Origin: CAVQFB01 sp963711675
GTDB lineage: Bacteria; Acidobacteriota; Terriglobia; Terriglobales; Acidobacteriaceae
Reading direction: 5' to 3'
Length of the DNA: 64,000 nt
Assembly: GCA_963711675.1 (NCBI GenBank)
Contig: CAVQFB010000002.1
Span: 1-64,000 of the forward strand
Below are positions 25,723-34,973 of this stretch, one piece after another (position 1 is the first letter of the stretch; each line of letters opens with the position of its first letter). Both the position numbers and the translations under genes were made by a program. The notes under the pieces were generated by a model. That model searched no databases. It worked only from the letters and a program-made list of their open reading frames with translations, and was not told the origin of the DNA.

Positions 25723-27250
25723 GAGTCAGGGTAGTCGGTGACTGTCTGCGGCTCAGCCTCCACTCGCGCAGCTTTTGGGAAACTTCGGTGCGGAATAGCA
25801 GAGCGAGCGAGACGGGCACAAGCGGCAGAAGAACGGCAATTTGCAGGAAGAACACAATCATGTTGTGGGCTGGCCAGAATCGCTCAGAGGCATAGCAAGC
25901 CAGGGCAAAAGGGATGACTCCCAGTCCGGTGCGAAGCCAGGTTTGCCACAAATAGGTACGAACGGGCATCGCCAGCAACTTACAGATATAACTTGGCCAC
26001 AGAATCATTTCCATGATGACGCTGGGTATGGTGGTACCCCACGCCACGCCGTAGATTCCAATGCGGCGAACCAGAATCACGCTCAGGCTCAGGTTCAGGA
26101 CAGATTCGATGATGCCCCAGAGCGCAATGCGCTTGTGTTTCTCCATCCCATAAACAATCCCGGCACTCGTCGTGTTGGCTGAGCTGAAGACCACCGACAG
26201 CAGAAGAATCTGCATCACGGTGCCCGAGGGCTGGGCATATTGCTCGCCCATCCAAAGCCGGATGAAAGTATGTCCGCGGAAGAACAATGCCACCTGGATG
26301 GGCAGAGAAACGATCAGAGCCGCCCGGGTTCCATGGATAACCAGACGACGCAGGTTCTCGTAGTGGCCCTGCGCTTCGAAGCTGCTAGCCAGCGGGGTGA
26401 ACGTTGTGGTCATGGAGGAAACGATCTGCCGCGAGTAGCCGATCAGTAGTCCGCCAATGGCGTAAAGCGTAACCGCAGCGGGCGAGAGAAACGCCCCTAC
26501 CAACAGATTGTCGGTGTAGTACGTCACCTGCAGAGCGACGTTGATCAGAAACACGTAGAAGCTGTAGTTCCACAGCTTTCGGAGCGTAGCGGGATCCGGC
26601 CGTCCGAAGGAAAGCTTCAGCTGCGGGTAAACCCGGAAGCAGAGAATTATGGTGGCGCCTTGGGCTGCCGCTGAGGTGCAGAGATCCCAGAGCGCAAGTG
26701 CCAGGATGCCATGCCCGGAGCGGAGCAGAAGGACCCAGCCGGCGGTGCGAGCGCAAGTCTGCAGAATCGAGATCGAACTGGTCAGGTCGTAGCGATGAAG
26801 AGCTACCAGGACACCGCCAAAGACTCCACACCACAGATTGATGGCAACGCTGATCGCGGTAACGAGAAGCGCCGTGCGTGCCGCCTGTTGCAGCGCAGGC
26901 GGAATAACAAAGATGTGTGGGAGCCCGAAAGCGAGGATCAGACCGGTGGTGACAATGGCCAGGCTTATCCAAAGCCTGATCCACAGGGCTCCGGAGACCG
27001 CCTTACTGGATTCTTCGTGATTCTCCTGTGCCGAACCTTTGGAGACGAAGCGAGTGATCGCCCCCCGCAGCCCAAGGTCGAGAAGATTCATATAGGCGGT
27101 GAGTGACATGATGATCACCCACACGCCGTAGGCGAGATTTCCCAGATGATGAACCACGTACGGCGACAGGAAAAAGCCGGTCAGCGTGGTGACCGCTAAC
27201 GCAAACCAATTCGAGAGTACGTTCTGGGCTATACGTCTAAAACGCGGCAT
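25688..27250 (-). CDS. Wzx-type oligosaccharide flippase
   Basis: A 520-residue polytopic protein with about 12-14 hydrophobic helices, starting with a short basic N-terminus and NVLSNWFALAVTTLTGFFLSP, then LGLRGAITRFVSK and the paired helix pattern of the MOP/PST exporter family. It should flip the undecaprenyl-linked repeat unit across the inner membrane for the Wzy-type polymerase at 32878-34275. Its C-terminus is a long basic tail (EWRLSRRQSP). No strong ribosome site precedes the ATG. Confidence 0.9.
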   Translation of the reverse strand: MPRFRRIAQNVLSNWFALAVTTLTGFFLSPYVVHHLGNLAYGVWVIIMSLTAYMNLLDLGLRGAITRFVSKGSAQENHEESSKAVSGALWIRLWISLAIVTTGLILAFGLPHIFVIPPALQQAARTALLVTAISVAINLWCGVFGGVLVALHRYDLTSSISILQTCARTAGWVLLLRSGHGILALALWDLCTSAAAQGATIILCFRVYPQLKLSFGRPDPATLRKLWNYSFYVFLINVALQVTYYTDNLLVGAFLSPAAVTLYAIGGLLIGYSRQIVSSMTTTFTPLASSFEAQGHYENLRRLVIHGTRAALIVSLPIQVALFFRGHTFIRLWMGEQYAQPSGTVMQILLLSVVFSSANTTSAGIVYGMEKHKRIALWGIIESVLNLSLSVILVRRIGIYGVAWGTTIPSVIMEMILWPSYICKLLAMPVRTYLWQTWLRTGLGVIPFALACYASERFWPAHNMIVFFLQIAVLLPLVPVSLALLFRTEVSQKLREWRLSRRQSPTTLTHEYETSTTTVG

Positions 27251-27286
27251 AAAGTATAAGAGCTTTCATTCCTTCAGTGGCGTGAG

Positions 27287-27430
27287 TCATCGCTGGCGAT
27301 CGCGCGGCCTGCACTTCCAGTCGATGATGCTGATGAACCGGTGCATCTCCCGGCCGGCTTTTCCGTCGTCGAGGCGGACCTTGATGTCTTCGACCGTCAT
27401 GTCCTGAGAATCCGTCGTAGCCAGTGTCAT
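27287..27430 (-). CDS. Possible 47-residue protein
   Basis: A short frame between the GT4 and Wzx genes. It reads from ATG at 27430 to TGA at 27287, an acidic N-terminal half (MTVEDIKVRLDDGKAGREM) and then a basic C-terminus with FISIIDWKCR. An AGGG lies 11-14 bases upstream. No family is recognised. It fills most of an otherwise empty 260-base gap in a tightly packed run, which gives weak support. Confidence 0.3.
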   Translation of the reverse strand: MTLATTDSQDMTVEDIKVRLDDGKAGREMHRFISIIDWKCRPRDRQR

Positions 27431-27509
27431 TTATCTATTGCCCTGACTCACTCTGTTGCAGGCAATCTTCGTCGGTACTGAACACCGCCCGAGTACTAGA
27501 GCGATGCGT

Positions 27510-28832
27510 CTAAACCACCGGAGATGCCAAACTCGGCTGACTAACTTCAAGCTTTACTTCATTATTCGCAACACTGTTTAGTACCTCGGCGAAGCTCCGC
27601 GCCATTTCGGGATGGCTGTAGCGATCGATCGCCGACCTTTTGCCGGCGTATGAGACCTTGCCATTTTTCTTGTACTCGGCATAAGAACGAAGCAGAAATT
27701 CACGCAGGATCGTTTTGGTGAAAGCGTGGACGCCGGCACATGTTTCTTCGAGCGCCTCGGTGAGCACGCCCCGGCTTCCACCGACTGCCAGGATCGGCCG
27801 GCCCGCAGCAAAGTACTCGAACAGCTTGGCGGAGTGATGCCCGGTCTCGCGAGGATCACTCCAAGGCAGGATCAAGAGTACTTGCGATTCTCTTTGATGA
27901 GTCATCACCTGATCCCTGGGTATCGGGCCGTGCAATTCGACCACCGCTTCCAATTCATGCTTCTTGATCACTGCCGGGAGCCAGTCCTCGATGGGACCAT
28001 AAAACCGAACCCGCAGGTCGTCGGCAGAAATGACGCCTTCTTTCAGCAGATCGCGCAGAACCTCGAACAGCGCGGTGGGATCACGCTGATCCTGGTAGAG
28101 CTGACCGGTGTAGCTGATAGTGAAATCGCGGGTGAGAGGTGGTGCCGGCGAGCTGTAGTTATCGGGATCGAAGCCATTGGGAATGGTACAGACCTTCTTG
28201 TCCGGGTACCGGTGTTGCAACCGGCTTGCCCAAGGGTCCGAGACCGTGACTAACACGTCCGCGTGCTTGAAGGTTCGCTTTTCCAACCCACGCTGTAGAA
28301 ATAAAGGGCCACTCACGCCGAGATTTTGCGTCCACAGGTCACGCAGGTCAGCGATCCAAGGGGCGCCCAGAATATTTTTCGCCTGCCTGCCGATTAAGTG
28401 ACACGAGATCGGCGGCGAAGTGGAGACGATGGCCGAGATGTCCTGCTTCTGACGGCGAAGTTCCTCAAGCGCTCCGACAGCAAAAGGCAGCCATCCTTTG
28501 AACGGGTCGGGATAAGTCAGAAGGTATTTCGCGAGTTCGAGTGCGCGAGTGTGAAGCAGCACGGCTCCAGGCTTCTGGGCGACGGGGAGGCCAAACTGTT
28601 CGTGTATGCCCTTTTTCTGGTCGAAGCCGAGCCTGGCCTTCCAATCCGTCAGGACATCTCGATATCCGGTTTCGATGACCTGCTTGGAGTCACGCGGAAC
28701 CTTTCTCTTCGGGGTCAGGACAACTGCCTCCCATCCGTATCGGGGTAAGTACTTCACCAGCGCGGCGGGCCGTACCGAGCCAATGACCTCGATCGGAGGA
28801 TAAGCAAACGCAATCAAAAGTAGTCGTCGCAT
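27510..28832 (-). CDS. GT4-type glycosyltransferase
   Basis: A 440-residue GT-B enzyme. The N-terminal strand LLIAFAYPPIEVIGSVRPAA contains the usual glycine/proline pattern for acceptor-side binding. The donor domain has TISYTGQLYQDQRDPTALFE, VELHGPIPRDQV, LILPWSDPRETGHHSAKLFEY and GRPILAVGG. Length and pattern match cytoplasmic EPS transferases. The gene stands 20 bases downstream of the methyltransferase gene end and follows it on the minus strand. Confidence 0.88.
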   Translation of the reverse strand: MRRLLLIAFAYPPIEVIGSVRPAALVKYLPRYGWEAVVLTPKRKVPRDSKQVIETGYRDVLTDWKARLGFDQKKGIHEQFGLPVAQKPGAVLLHTRALELAKYLLTYPDPFKGWLPFAVGALEELRRQKQDISAIVSTSPPISCHLIGRQAKNILGAPWIADLRDLWTQNLGVSGPLFLQRGLEKRTFKHADVLVTVSDPWASRLQHRYPDKKVCTIPNGFDPDNYSSPAPPLTRDFTISYTGQLYQDQRDPTALFEVLRDLLKEGVISADDLRVRFYGPIEDWLPAVIKKHELEAVVELHGPIPRDQVMTHQRESQVLLILPWSDPRETGHHSAKLFEYFAAGRPILAVGGSRGVLTEALEETCAGVHAFTKTILREFLLRSYAEYKKNGKVSYAGKRSAIDRYSHPEMARSFAEVLNSVANNEVKLEVSQPSLASPVV

Positions 28833-28852
28833 ACGAGTCTACGTAAAGATTC

Positions 28853-29632
28853 TTAAGGCCGTCTGATCACGGCGACATAGTGTGTGCGTAGCAGTTTGAT
28901 GGGCGACAGCAGCTTGAACAGAGACGGCATGGCACGGGCCAGAGGTGCGACCAACATGAGTCTGTCGAAATGGATTCGGCAGCCCGGAAACAGCTCCTTG
29001 AGCTCGGCTTTGCGTACGCAGCGGACGTCTGAATTTCGGGGATTATTGACGCAAAGGTCGTACCACGCGATGCTTCCCGTTGGCTTCAAAACTCGCAACA
29101 TCTCTGCCGCAGTCTGCTTCCTCATGCGGTCGTCGAGGATGGAACTGAAGACCGTGAACTGAAATACCAGGTCAAAGCTGTGGTCCGGAAAGCCGAGTGA
29201 GGCCGCACTGCGCGCTTCCAGAGTGACCTGGGGTGGAAGCATACGGCGCGCTTCGGCGACCTTGTCCGGCAGCAGGTCAATGCCAAAGACCTTCTCCGGT
29301 TCGGCGCCCCAAATCAAAAATCGTCCCAGCCAGTGGCCCGCACCGCAACCAACGTCCAGGATTTGTTTGCCTGCCAGTGGAGCACATCCGCAGCGCTGCA
29401 GAGAGCGAAGCAAACTTCGCTCGATGCTCTGGGTGATAAGAAGATCCCCTTGATTAAACGGCGTGTACCAGTCACTGGGAACGTTTTTTTGCCGGCGGGA
29501 ATAGGCTTGAACAATCCGACTTTCCTCGCCCCCGAAATCCTGTGTGGGCAGGGAATTGCTCTCCTGGTTGCCAGCACCGGTACCTATTCTTGCCTGATCG
29601 CTCACTAACACAGGGCTCGCTTTCACAGTCAT
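28853..29632 (-). CDS. Class I SAM-dependent methyltransferase
   Basis: A 259-residue protein with the SAM motif ILDVGCGAGHWLGRFL near residues 95-110, FGIDLLPDKVAEARRM next, and FDLVFQFTVFSSILDD later, the standard class I pattern. The C-terminal part (KLLSPIKLLRTHYVAVIRRP) is typical of small sugar or lipid methyltransferases in EPS loci. Its ATG shares one base with the stop of the ExoA-like gene (TAATG), so they are translated together. Methylation of a sugar or of the lipid-linked unit is inferred. Confidence 0.85.
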   Translation of the reverse strand: MTVKASPVLVSDQARIGTGAGNQESNSLPTQDFGGEESRIVQAYSRRQKNVPSDWYTPFNQGDLLITQSIERSLLRSLQRCGCAPLAGKQILDVGCGAGHWLGRFLIWGAEPEKVFGIDLLPDKVAEARRMLPPQVTLEARSAASLGFPDHSFDLVFQFTVFSSILDDRMRKQTAAEMLRVLKPTGSIAWYDLCVNNPRNSDVRCVRKAELKELFPGCRIHFDRLMLVAPLARAMPSLFKLLSPIKLLRTHYVAVIRRP

Positions 29633-30711
29633 TATCGAGTTGGCTTGGCCAATGGCTTCTTGATCAGAAACCGGAATCCAGCCAGAGTTGCCACGCCATA
29701 CGTCAGATGAAGTCCGAAAAATGCGAATGGCATCGCCATAACCAGTGACGGCGACGCATCTTTAGAGTCTCGAACGGCAAAGAAAAGTGACGCAAGCAAA
29801 TAAATTCCCAGAATCAAACTAAGCATCAGCAGGGCCGTGCGGCTGGTGAATGAGAGAGCCAGCAAGATGGCAATGGTGAGCACGAAGAGCGCCGGAACCA
29901 AATGCCTGAGTCCCATGGCTGCAGGGTTGCGATACATGGTATACAGATGCCACTCGCTGCTCTTATAGTTGTTGCGCAGGAAGCGCCGAAAGGTGTCGGC
30001 GGGAAAATAGTTGAGCGCCAGCTTGGGAGTCATGTAAACCTTACCCCCGGATTGCCATATGCGGGCGTTCAGGTCGTTGTCCTCATTGCGACCCAGTTCC
30101 TCATTGAAATATCCGATGCGATGGAGCACCTCCCTGCGAAAGGCTCCGAAGGGAACGGTATCGACGTACCCGCTCGTCGTGCTAGTGCGGAATCTGGAGT
30201 CGCCTACGCCGAAACGATTGCTCAGTACGGCGGCAACCAGTCTTGCCTGAAACGTGTGATTGGCCGGCACGGTCGTCACCGGTCCACCCACGTTATGCGC
30301 ACCGGTCTCTTCCAGTGTTTCGACGCAGGTCGCGATGTAGTGCGCCGGATAAGTGCTGTGCGCATCAGCCCGGATGATCAGGTCCCCTCGAGCGCTGGCG
30401 ATCCCCAGGTTCATGGCGGTGGGGACGATTCCTGCCGGATTGTCCAAAACTCGAATGTTGCCGTAATTTTTCTGGAATTCGCGCACCACGTCCATGGAAC
30501 CGTCCGTCGAGCGTCCGTCCACCACTACGATCTCGTAGCCGTCCAGAGAACATGTCTGATGGAGAAGGGAGTCCAGACAAGGTCCGATGTAGTGCTCTTC
30601 GTTCCGCATGGGAATGACGACGGAAATAGCGCAAGCGGCGGAGTTCGGCGCAGGTGCGCCTGCACTGCCAGTCGAATGTCCCAGTCCGGTTCGCTCAGTT
30701 GTCATGGTCAT
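29632..30711 (-). CDS. GT2 glycosyltransferase, ExoA-like
   Basis: A 359-residue protein with a cytoplasmic GT2 domain (ISVVIPMRNEEHYIGPCLDS, VVDGRSTDGS, IIRADAHSTYP, GRNEDNDLNARIW) followed by a cluster of C-terminal hydrophobic helices from about residue 270. That layout matches the succinoglycan ExoA group of beta-glycosyltransferases. The donor-site acidic residues (ADAH and NEDND) are present. It overlaps the fusion gene by 4 bases and the methyltransferase gene by one base, so these three form one translational unit. Confidence 0.9.
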   Translation of the reverse strand: MTMTTERTGLGHSTGSAGAPAPNSAACAISVVIPMRNEEHYIGPCLDSLLHQTCSLDGYEIVVVDGRSTDGSMDVVREFQKNYGNIRVLDNPAGIVPTAMNLGIASARGDLIIRADAHSTYPAHYIATCVETLEETGAHNVGGPVTTVPANHTFQARLVAAVLSNRFGVGDSRFRTSTTSGYVDTVPFGAFRREVLHRIGYFNEELGRNEDNDLNARIWQSGGKVYMTPKLALNYFPADTFRRFLRNNYKSSEWHLYTMYRNPAAMGLRHLVPALFVLTIAILLALSFTSRTALLMLSLILGIYLLASLFFAVRDSKDASPSLVMAMPFAFFGLHLTYGVATLAGFRFLIKKPLAKPTR

Positions 30712-32846
30712 GCCTGACCTACCGGGATTTGATCGTGCTCAACGGGACTTACGGGTGAGCTACTTTGCACTTCACCGTTGAGCCGTGCGAGCAATCGTCC
30801 CTCCGGTTGCCAGCCAGTGTGGTTGCACAGCAAACTGCTATTTGCCCCGGCGTTGCGATACACGGAAAGCAGGCGGCGCGGGTTCATGCCCGGCACGCGA
30901 GGTGTAACTCTATGAAAAAGATTGGCGGTCGCCGCCAGTAGGCGAGCGACGACGTAGGGCACGTAGATGGTGCGGATATCTTTGTGCGCACCCCGGCGAA
31001 TACAGGTCTTCACATAGTCGCGTACGGTGAGTTCATCCTGGTCCGAGAGCGTGTAAAGCTGGTTCTTGGTGTTCGGGTTCTGAAGACAGACCACGATGGC
31101 GGTTGCTACGTCATCGACGTGAACCAGGAGCAGTTTCTTTCGCGGGCTGCTCAGAGAGATGAGATTCCTCCCGATTTTTGGGCCGACCGCTGCAAAGATG
31201 TCTCGTCCCTCACCTACGATCAGCGACGGCCGCAGGATGGTCCACGCCGGAGTCGTTTCCCGTAATTGCTGAAGAGCAATGTCTTCTGCTCGTCTCTTGC
31301 CTAACGTGTAGGCGCCTCGGGTTTCGGGCTGTGCTTCGAGCGGACTATTCTCGGTTATTTGTTCGCCGTTCCGGAGCGCAGCAAAGTCATAGACCGAAAA
31401 AGAACTCATATAGATGACCCGCTTTACTCCCATGGCCTGTGCCACATCGGCGACGTTCTTGGTTCCTCGGACGCAACTGTCCACGACATAGTCGGTACTA
31501 CCTTGCATACCCGCGGCCAGGTGCACGATCACGTCCATGTCAGCCACCGCGGCTTGGACATCTGCAGGCCGACGCACATCACCCAAGAATATTTCCGGGC
31601 CCAACTCCTGCAAGCGTTCGAGGGAACTCGTCGGCCGCACCAACACCCTCACGTAGTAGCCGGCTTCCATCAAGGCTCTCACCACACGATATCCGACATA
31701 TCCGCTGGCGCCGGTGACCAAGACGCGCTCAGTCTGGTGGACTTCCTTCTGGGACGAAGGCAGATAAAATCCGCTCGCCTGGATTTGGTTCGGACCCGCA
31801 AGCACTGCCGCTTCCACTTGCGTAGCAGCTAGCGCGAGTTCCCGCGAGATGGGCGGGGCCTCCGATTTCTGAATACTCTCGTAGTAGCGCGGGATCAGGA
31901 TCCGCAGTCCGTTGTAGGGAACTAACTTGCCCCGTAGGAAATTGAAGACATTCCCCAAGGTCTGAGTGGCAAGGCTGAATCCCTGAGTGAACGTTCCGGT
32001 TACCGCCTGAAGCCGGCGGGGCAGCATCCCTCCACCGCTGACAGAAAGCGTTTGCGTCTCAAAGTTGGCTTCCACCGAACCATTTTCGCAACGCACGCGA
32101 ACGCCGTACGCAGAGGACTTGGACTGGCATGACAAGATAGCTGTCGCGGTGCATTGACTGCCATCGATTTGAATGACTAAATGGTCCACGAGTCCCTGCG
32201 GCAATTTGCCTGACGATTTCTGGATGACCTGAACATCCCTGGGAGCCCCAGCCAGGCAGAGCGCCAGATAGAGCACGTGGCTGCTGCAGTCGCGCAGCAC
32301 GCCACCGGGCAGCCTGTAGCTCCAATGCAAACCCTCACTCTCTCGCAGCTCCGGACTATCGTCGAGATTCCAGCACAGATAACTTTCAACGTGGAGAGCG
32401 CGTCCCAGCCGGCCCGAACTGACGACGTCGAGCAATTCCTGCATCCGTGGGTGAAAAAGCTGAATAAAATCTGGGCAAAGCTGGACACCCTTGAGGTCAG
32501 CCCTCTGGAACAGATCTTCTGCCTCGTGAGCGGTCAGGGCCACGGGTTTTTCGATGAAGACATGGACGCCACGATCAAGCGCAACTTTAGCGGTCTGGTA
32601 GTGATATGGCGGGGGCGTAACCACATGCAATACATCGAGCTCGGCTCCGTCCAAGAGCTCTTCTATAGAGCCGAATGCCGCGGGCACATTGTGGCGTTTG
32701 GCGAATTCATTTGCGGCTTGCCGGTTAACATCGGCAACACCCACCAGGCTGGCATTGCCCAGCTCACGGATGAAGCGAGCGTGGTACTCCGCCACCTTTC
32801 CGCATCCTATGATCCCGATTCGCAGCTTTTTGATATTGCTTGTCAT
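30708..32846 (-). CDS. Fusion of Gfo/Idh/MocA oxidoreductase and SDR epimerase
   Basis: One uninterrupted product of about 712 residues from ATG at 32846 (MTSNIKKLRIGIIGCGKVAEYH). The first ~370 residues are a Gfo/Idh/MocA dehydrogenase with the Rossmann GCGKVAEYHARF, HVFIEKPVALTAHEAEDLF (EKP motif), and a DCSSHVLYLALCL substrate loop. The last ~330 residues are an extended SDR: VLVTGASGYVGYRVVRAL, LAAGMQGS, SSFSVYD, and YTLGKRRAED as the Tyr-Lys pair. Both activities on one chain suggest sequential oxidation/reduction or epimerisation of a single sugar nucleotide, with channelling likely. No frameshift or stop is visible at the junction, so the fusion looks genuine. The short upstream extension to 32921 is not supported. 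Confidence 0.9.
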   Translation of the reverse strand: MTSNIKKLRIGIIGCGKVAEYHARFIRELGNASLVGVADVNRQAANEFAKRHNVPAAFGSIEELLDGAELDVLHVVTPPPYHYQTAKVALDRGVHVFIEKPVALTAHEAEDLFQRADLKGVQLCPDFIQLFHPRMQELLDVVSSGRLGRALHVESYLCWNLDDSPELRESEGLHWSYRLPGGVLRDCSSHVLYLALCLAGAPRDVQVIQKSSGKLPQGLVDHLVIQIDGSQCTATAILSCQSKSSAYGVRVRCENGSVEANFETQTLSVSGGGMLPRRLQAVTGTFTQGFSLATQTLGNVFNFLRGKLVPYNGLRILIPRYYESIQKSEAPPISRELALAATQVEAAVLAGPNQIQASGFYLPSSQKEVHQTERVLVTGASGYVGYRVVRALMEAGYYVRVLVRPTSSLERLQELGPEIFLGDVRRPADVQAAVADMDVIVHLAAGMQGSTDYVVDSCVRGTKNVADVAQAMGVKRVIYMSSFSVYDFAALRNGEQITENSPLEAQPETRGAYTLGKRRAEDIALQQLRETTPAWTILRPSLIVGEGRDIFAAVGPKIGRNLISLSSPRKKLLLVHVDDVATAIVVCLQNPNTKNQLYTLSDQDELTVRDYVKTCIRRGAHKDIRTIYVPYVVARLLAATANLFHRVTPRVPGMNPRRLLSVYRNAGANSSLLCNHTGWQPEGRLLARLNGEVQSSSPVSPVEHDQIPVGQA

Positions 32847-32877
32847 GAGTCTCAATATTTCCTTACGTCTCCGTCGA

Positions 32878-34275
32878 TTACTTCGCCGGCTGAAGCGAGG
32901 GTTCCGCACTTTCCCCTGCAAGCTTGGTGGCGAACGTCAGCATGATCCAGGCGAGCCAAAATGATTTGTCGTAAAGCGGGTCTCCAAAGAACGAGAAGAC
33001 AAGGACTGCCCAAAATGCCGCTTCGCTGGCAACCAGCAACGGCGGTGGACCGTTGCTGCTATATCTTCGGCAGTTTGCCACCAGCTGACGCTGAGAATTT
33101 ATGGCAAGGAGAAAGAACAGGAAGCCGATAAGGCCTGCTTCCACGACGATCTTTAAATAAATGTTATGGGAACCTCTGCCGAATCCCTCGAATATGGGAG
33201 CGTCACCCGCATAGCGGCTGTAGACTACGGGAAAGTTGTCGAACCCTGCGCCCACAACGGCATGGTCTTTGAACAGTTTCCATCCAACGTTCCAAATATA
33301 AAGTCGCCCGGCGCCTCCCGGCCCGCCTGATTCACCCTTGATGCGGTCAAAAAATTCCTTGGGCATGGCCAAGGACAGAGTCGACAGCAGCAGTGCGACC
33401 ACTAAGACTTTCCGGCCGACTTTCAGCCTAATGCTGAAAAGAACCATTGCGACCAAAAGAGCGAGCAAGGCGCCGCGGGACATGGTGAGGAAAACCGCGA
33501 AGCCAATAACTCCGACTGCACCCAGCATCGCGAACTTGAACAGGCGCCGAGGGGCGGCCAGAAACTGAGCGGTGGCCATCGTGAGGGGAAGAAGAAATAC
33601 TAGCGCGAGCTTATTGGGGTTGGTTTCTGACTCACCCATGGCAATGGTCTCTCGATTCGTCTGCCATCTGCCGGCGTAATGCACACCTCCGTAGAACTGG
33701 TAGATGGCAAAGAGCGCCGCCGCGCAGCCTCCGAGGATCACCATGAGGACAATCCACTTCATCTCGTTCTTACGCAGACGGAATGACGACGCGGCCATAT
33801 ACAGGACCCACAGGCTGAGAAAAGTTGGCAGGCGCACCAGAGCTGCGCGTGCATCGGCTGCCCACAGAATCGAGGCGCACCCCCACAGCGTAAACATTGT
33901 CCACCACAGGGCCGTGCGGGGCGGGAGCTCCAGACGTTTACTCACCAGGCCGACGGCGATGAAACTGCAGGCGGCAAGGCCGCCCACCAGCCACACCAGA
34001 GTCTTGCTTCCCTCTCCGCCTAGCAGGCTGATGTCTTCGAATGGAATCAGGAGCACAAAAAGTCCGAACACAGACTCCACCGGCCAGCGGAGTACGACGG
34101 GCACGGCAGCCAGCAGCAGAACAAACCACCAGTAGCCTTGAGCGACAGCCAGACCCACCAATATGGCGGCGCCGATGACGGAGAGCCGCAGGAGAACCGG
34201 GCCTTCTGCCAGCGTACTGATCGCCGAGTTATTTGTGCCTGCCTTAATCGTCATAGGGCTGATGGGTGAAGCCAC
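32878..34275 (-). CDS. O-antigen ligase/polymerase (Wzy/WaaL family)
   Basis: A 465-residue polytopic protein with about 10-12 hydrophobic helices. The large extracytoplasmic loop and following helix carry RLYIWNVGWKLFKDHAVVGAG, GRGSHNIYLKIVVEAGLIGF, the Wzy_C family signature. It would polymerise or ligate the lipid-linked unit delivered by Wzx. A GTG at 34275 overlaps the stop of the sugar transferase gene by one base (TAGTG), and an ATG seven codons later (34254) is the other candidate; neither has a good ribosome site, so coupling to the upstream gene is likely. Confidence 0.9.
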   Translation of the reverse strand: MASPISPMTIKAGTNNSAISTLAEGPVLLRLSVIGAAILVGLAVAQGYWWFVLLLAAVPVVLRWPVESVFGLFVLLIPFEDISLLGGEGSKTLVWLVGGLAACSFIAVGLVSKRLELPPRTALWWTMFTLWGCASILWAADARAALVRLPTFLSLWVLYMAASSFRLRKNEMKWIVLMVILGGCAAALFAIYQFYGGVHYAGRWQTNRETIAMGESETNPNKLALVFLLPLTMATAQFLAAPRRLFKFAMLGAVGVIGFAVFLTMSRGALLALLVAMVLFSIRLKVGRKVLVVALLLSTLSLAMPKEFFDRIKGESGGPGGAGRLYIWNVGWKLFKDHAVVGAGFDNFPVVYSRYAGDAPIFEGFGRGSHNIYLKIVVEAGLIGFLFFLLAINSQRQLVANCRRYSSNGPPPLLVASEAAFWAVLVFSFFGDPLYDKSFWLAWIMLTFATKLAGESAEPSLQPAK

Positions 34276-34973
34276 TACCGGGAACCAAAGATCATTAACA
34301 CCGTGCTCGCTAGCAACTGCAGATCGCTGCGGAAACTTGCGCGAGCAGCGTATTCAAGGTCGAGCTCCGCTTTCCGAGGGAGAAGATGGTTGATGTAGAA
34401 GCTGGGCAAGTCATTTTGCGGCACGTCGGCAAGAAGACGCTCTTCGTTTGGAATCTGCATCGTCGCCCAGCCCGTAAGCCCCGGTTTAAGCGACAGCAAG
34501 GCCTGGTGCTCTGCTGACAATCCCCGCAAGAATTCGGCTACGTCCGGGCGTGGACCGACCAGGCTCATGTCGCCTCGGAGCACGTTGAACAACTGCGGCA
34601 GCTCGTCCATCTTCCAATGCCGTAACAAGCGTCCCACCGGCGTAACTCTGGGATCACCGCCCTGGGTGACAAGCGGCCCCCGGCGGCTCTCGCCGTGCAC
34701 CATAGTGCGGAACTTCAGCAACCGAAAAGGTTGGCCGTTCTTTCCGATGCGCTCCTGGCGGAATAGGATCGGGCCGCGCGAAGTGGCCGCGACCACTAAA
34801 GCCGCGATGGCCATAAGCGGAAGGCATCCCAAAATCGCGACGCCGGCCACGACCAGGTCGAGGAGCCTCTTGCCTCGGGAATGGCTCCATGGACTCGATG
34901 TCCACGGAACTCCGCTGTTCGCACCCGGAGCGGCCGCAGCGCGGTCCAACGGGACTGTGCAATCAACGATCAC
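34275..34973 (-). CDS. Initiating sugar phosphotransferase (PglC/WcaJ family)
   Basis: A 232-residue polyprenyl-phosphate sugar-1-phosphate transferase, of the short type lacking the four-helix N-terminal domain of WbaP. One re-entrant hydrophobic segment (LLDLVVAGVAILGCLPLMAIAA), then LKFRTM, DELPQLFNVLRGDMSLVGPRPD and KPGLTGWATMQ are the family's hallmarks, including the catalytic Asp-Glu. It should start the repeat unit on undecaprenyl phosphate. With the WbpM-type dehydratase and DegT enzyme nearby the first sugar may be a UDP-4-amino-6-deoxy-HexNAc (inference). Confidence 0.92.
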   Translation of the reverse strand: MIVDCTVPLDRAAAAPGANSGVPWTSSPWSHSRGKRLLDLVVAGVAILGCLPLMAIAALVVAATSRGPILFRQERIGKNGQPFRLLKFRTMVHGESRRGPLVTQGGDPRVTPVGRLLRHWKMDELPQLFNVLRGDMSLVGPRPDVAEFLRGLSAEHQALLSLKPGLTGWATMQIPNEERLLADVPQNDLPSFYINHLLPRKAELDLEYAARASFRSDLQLLASTVLMIFGSR

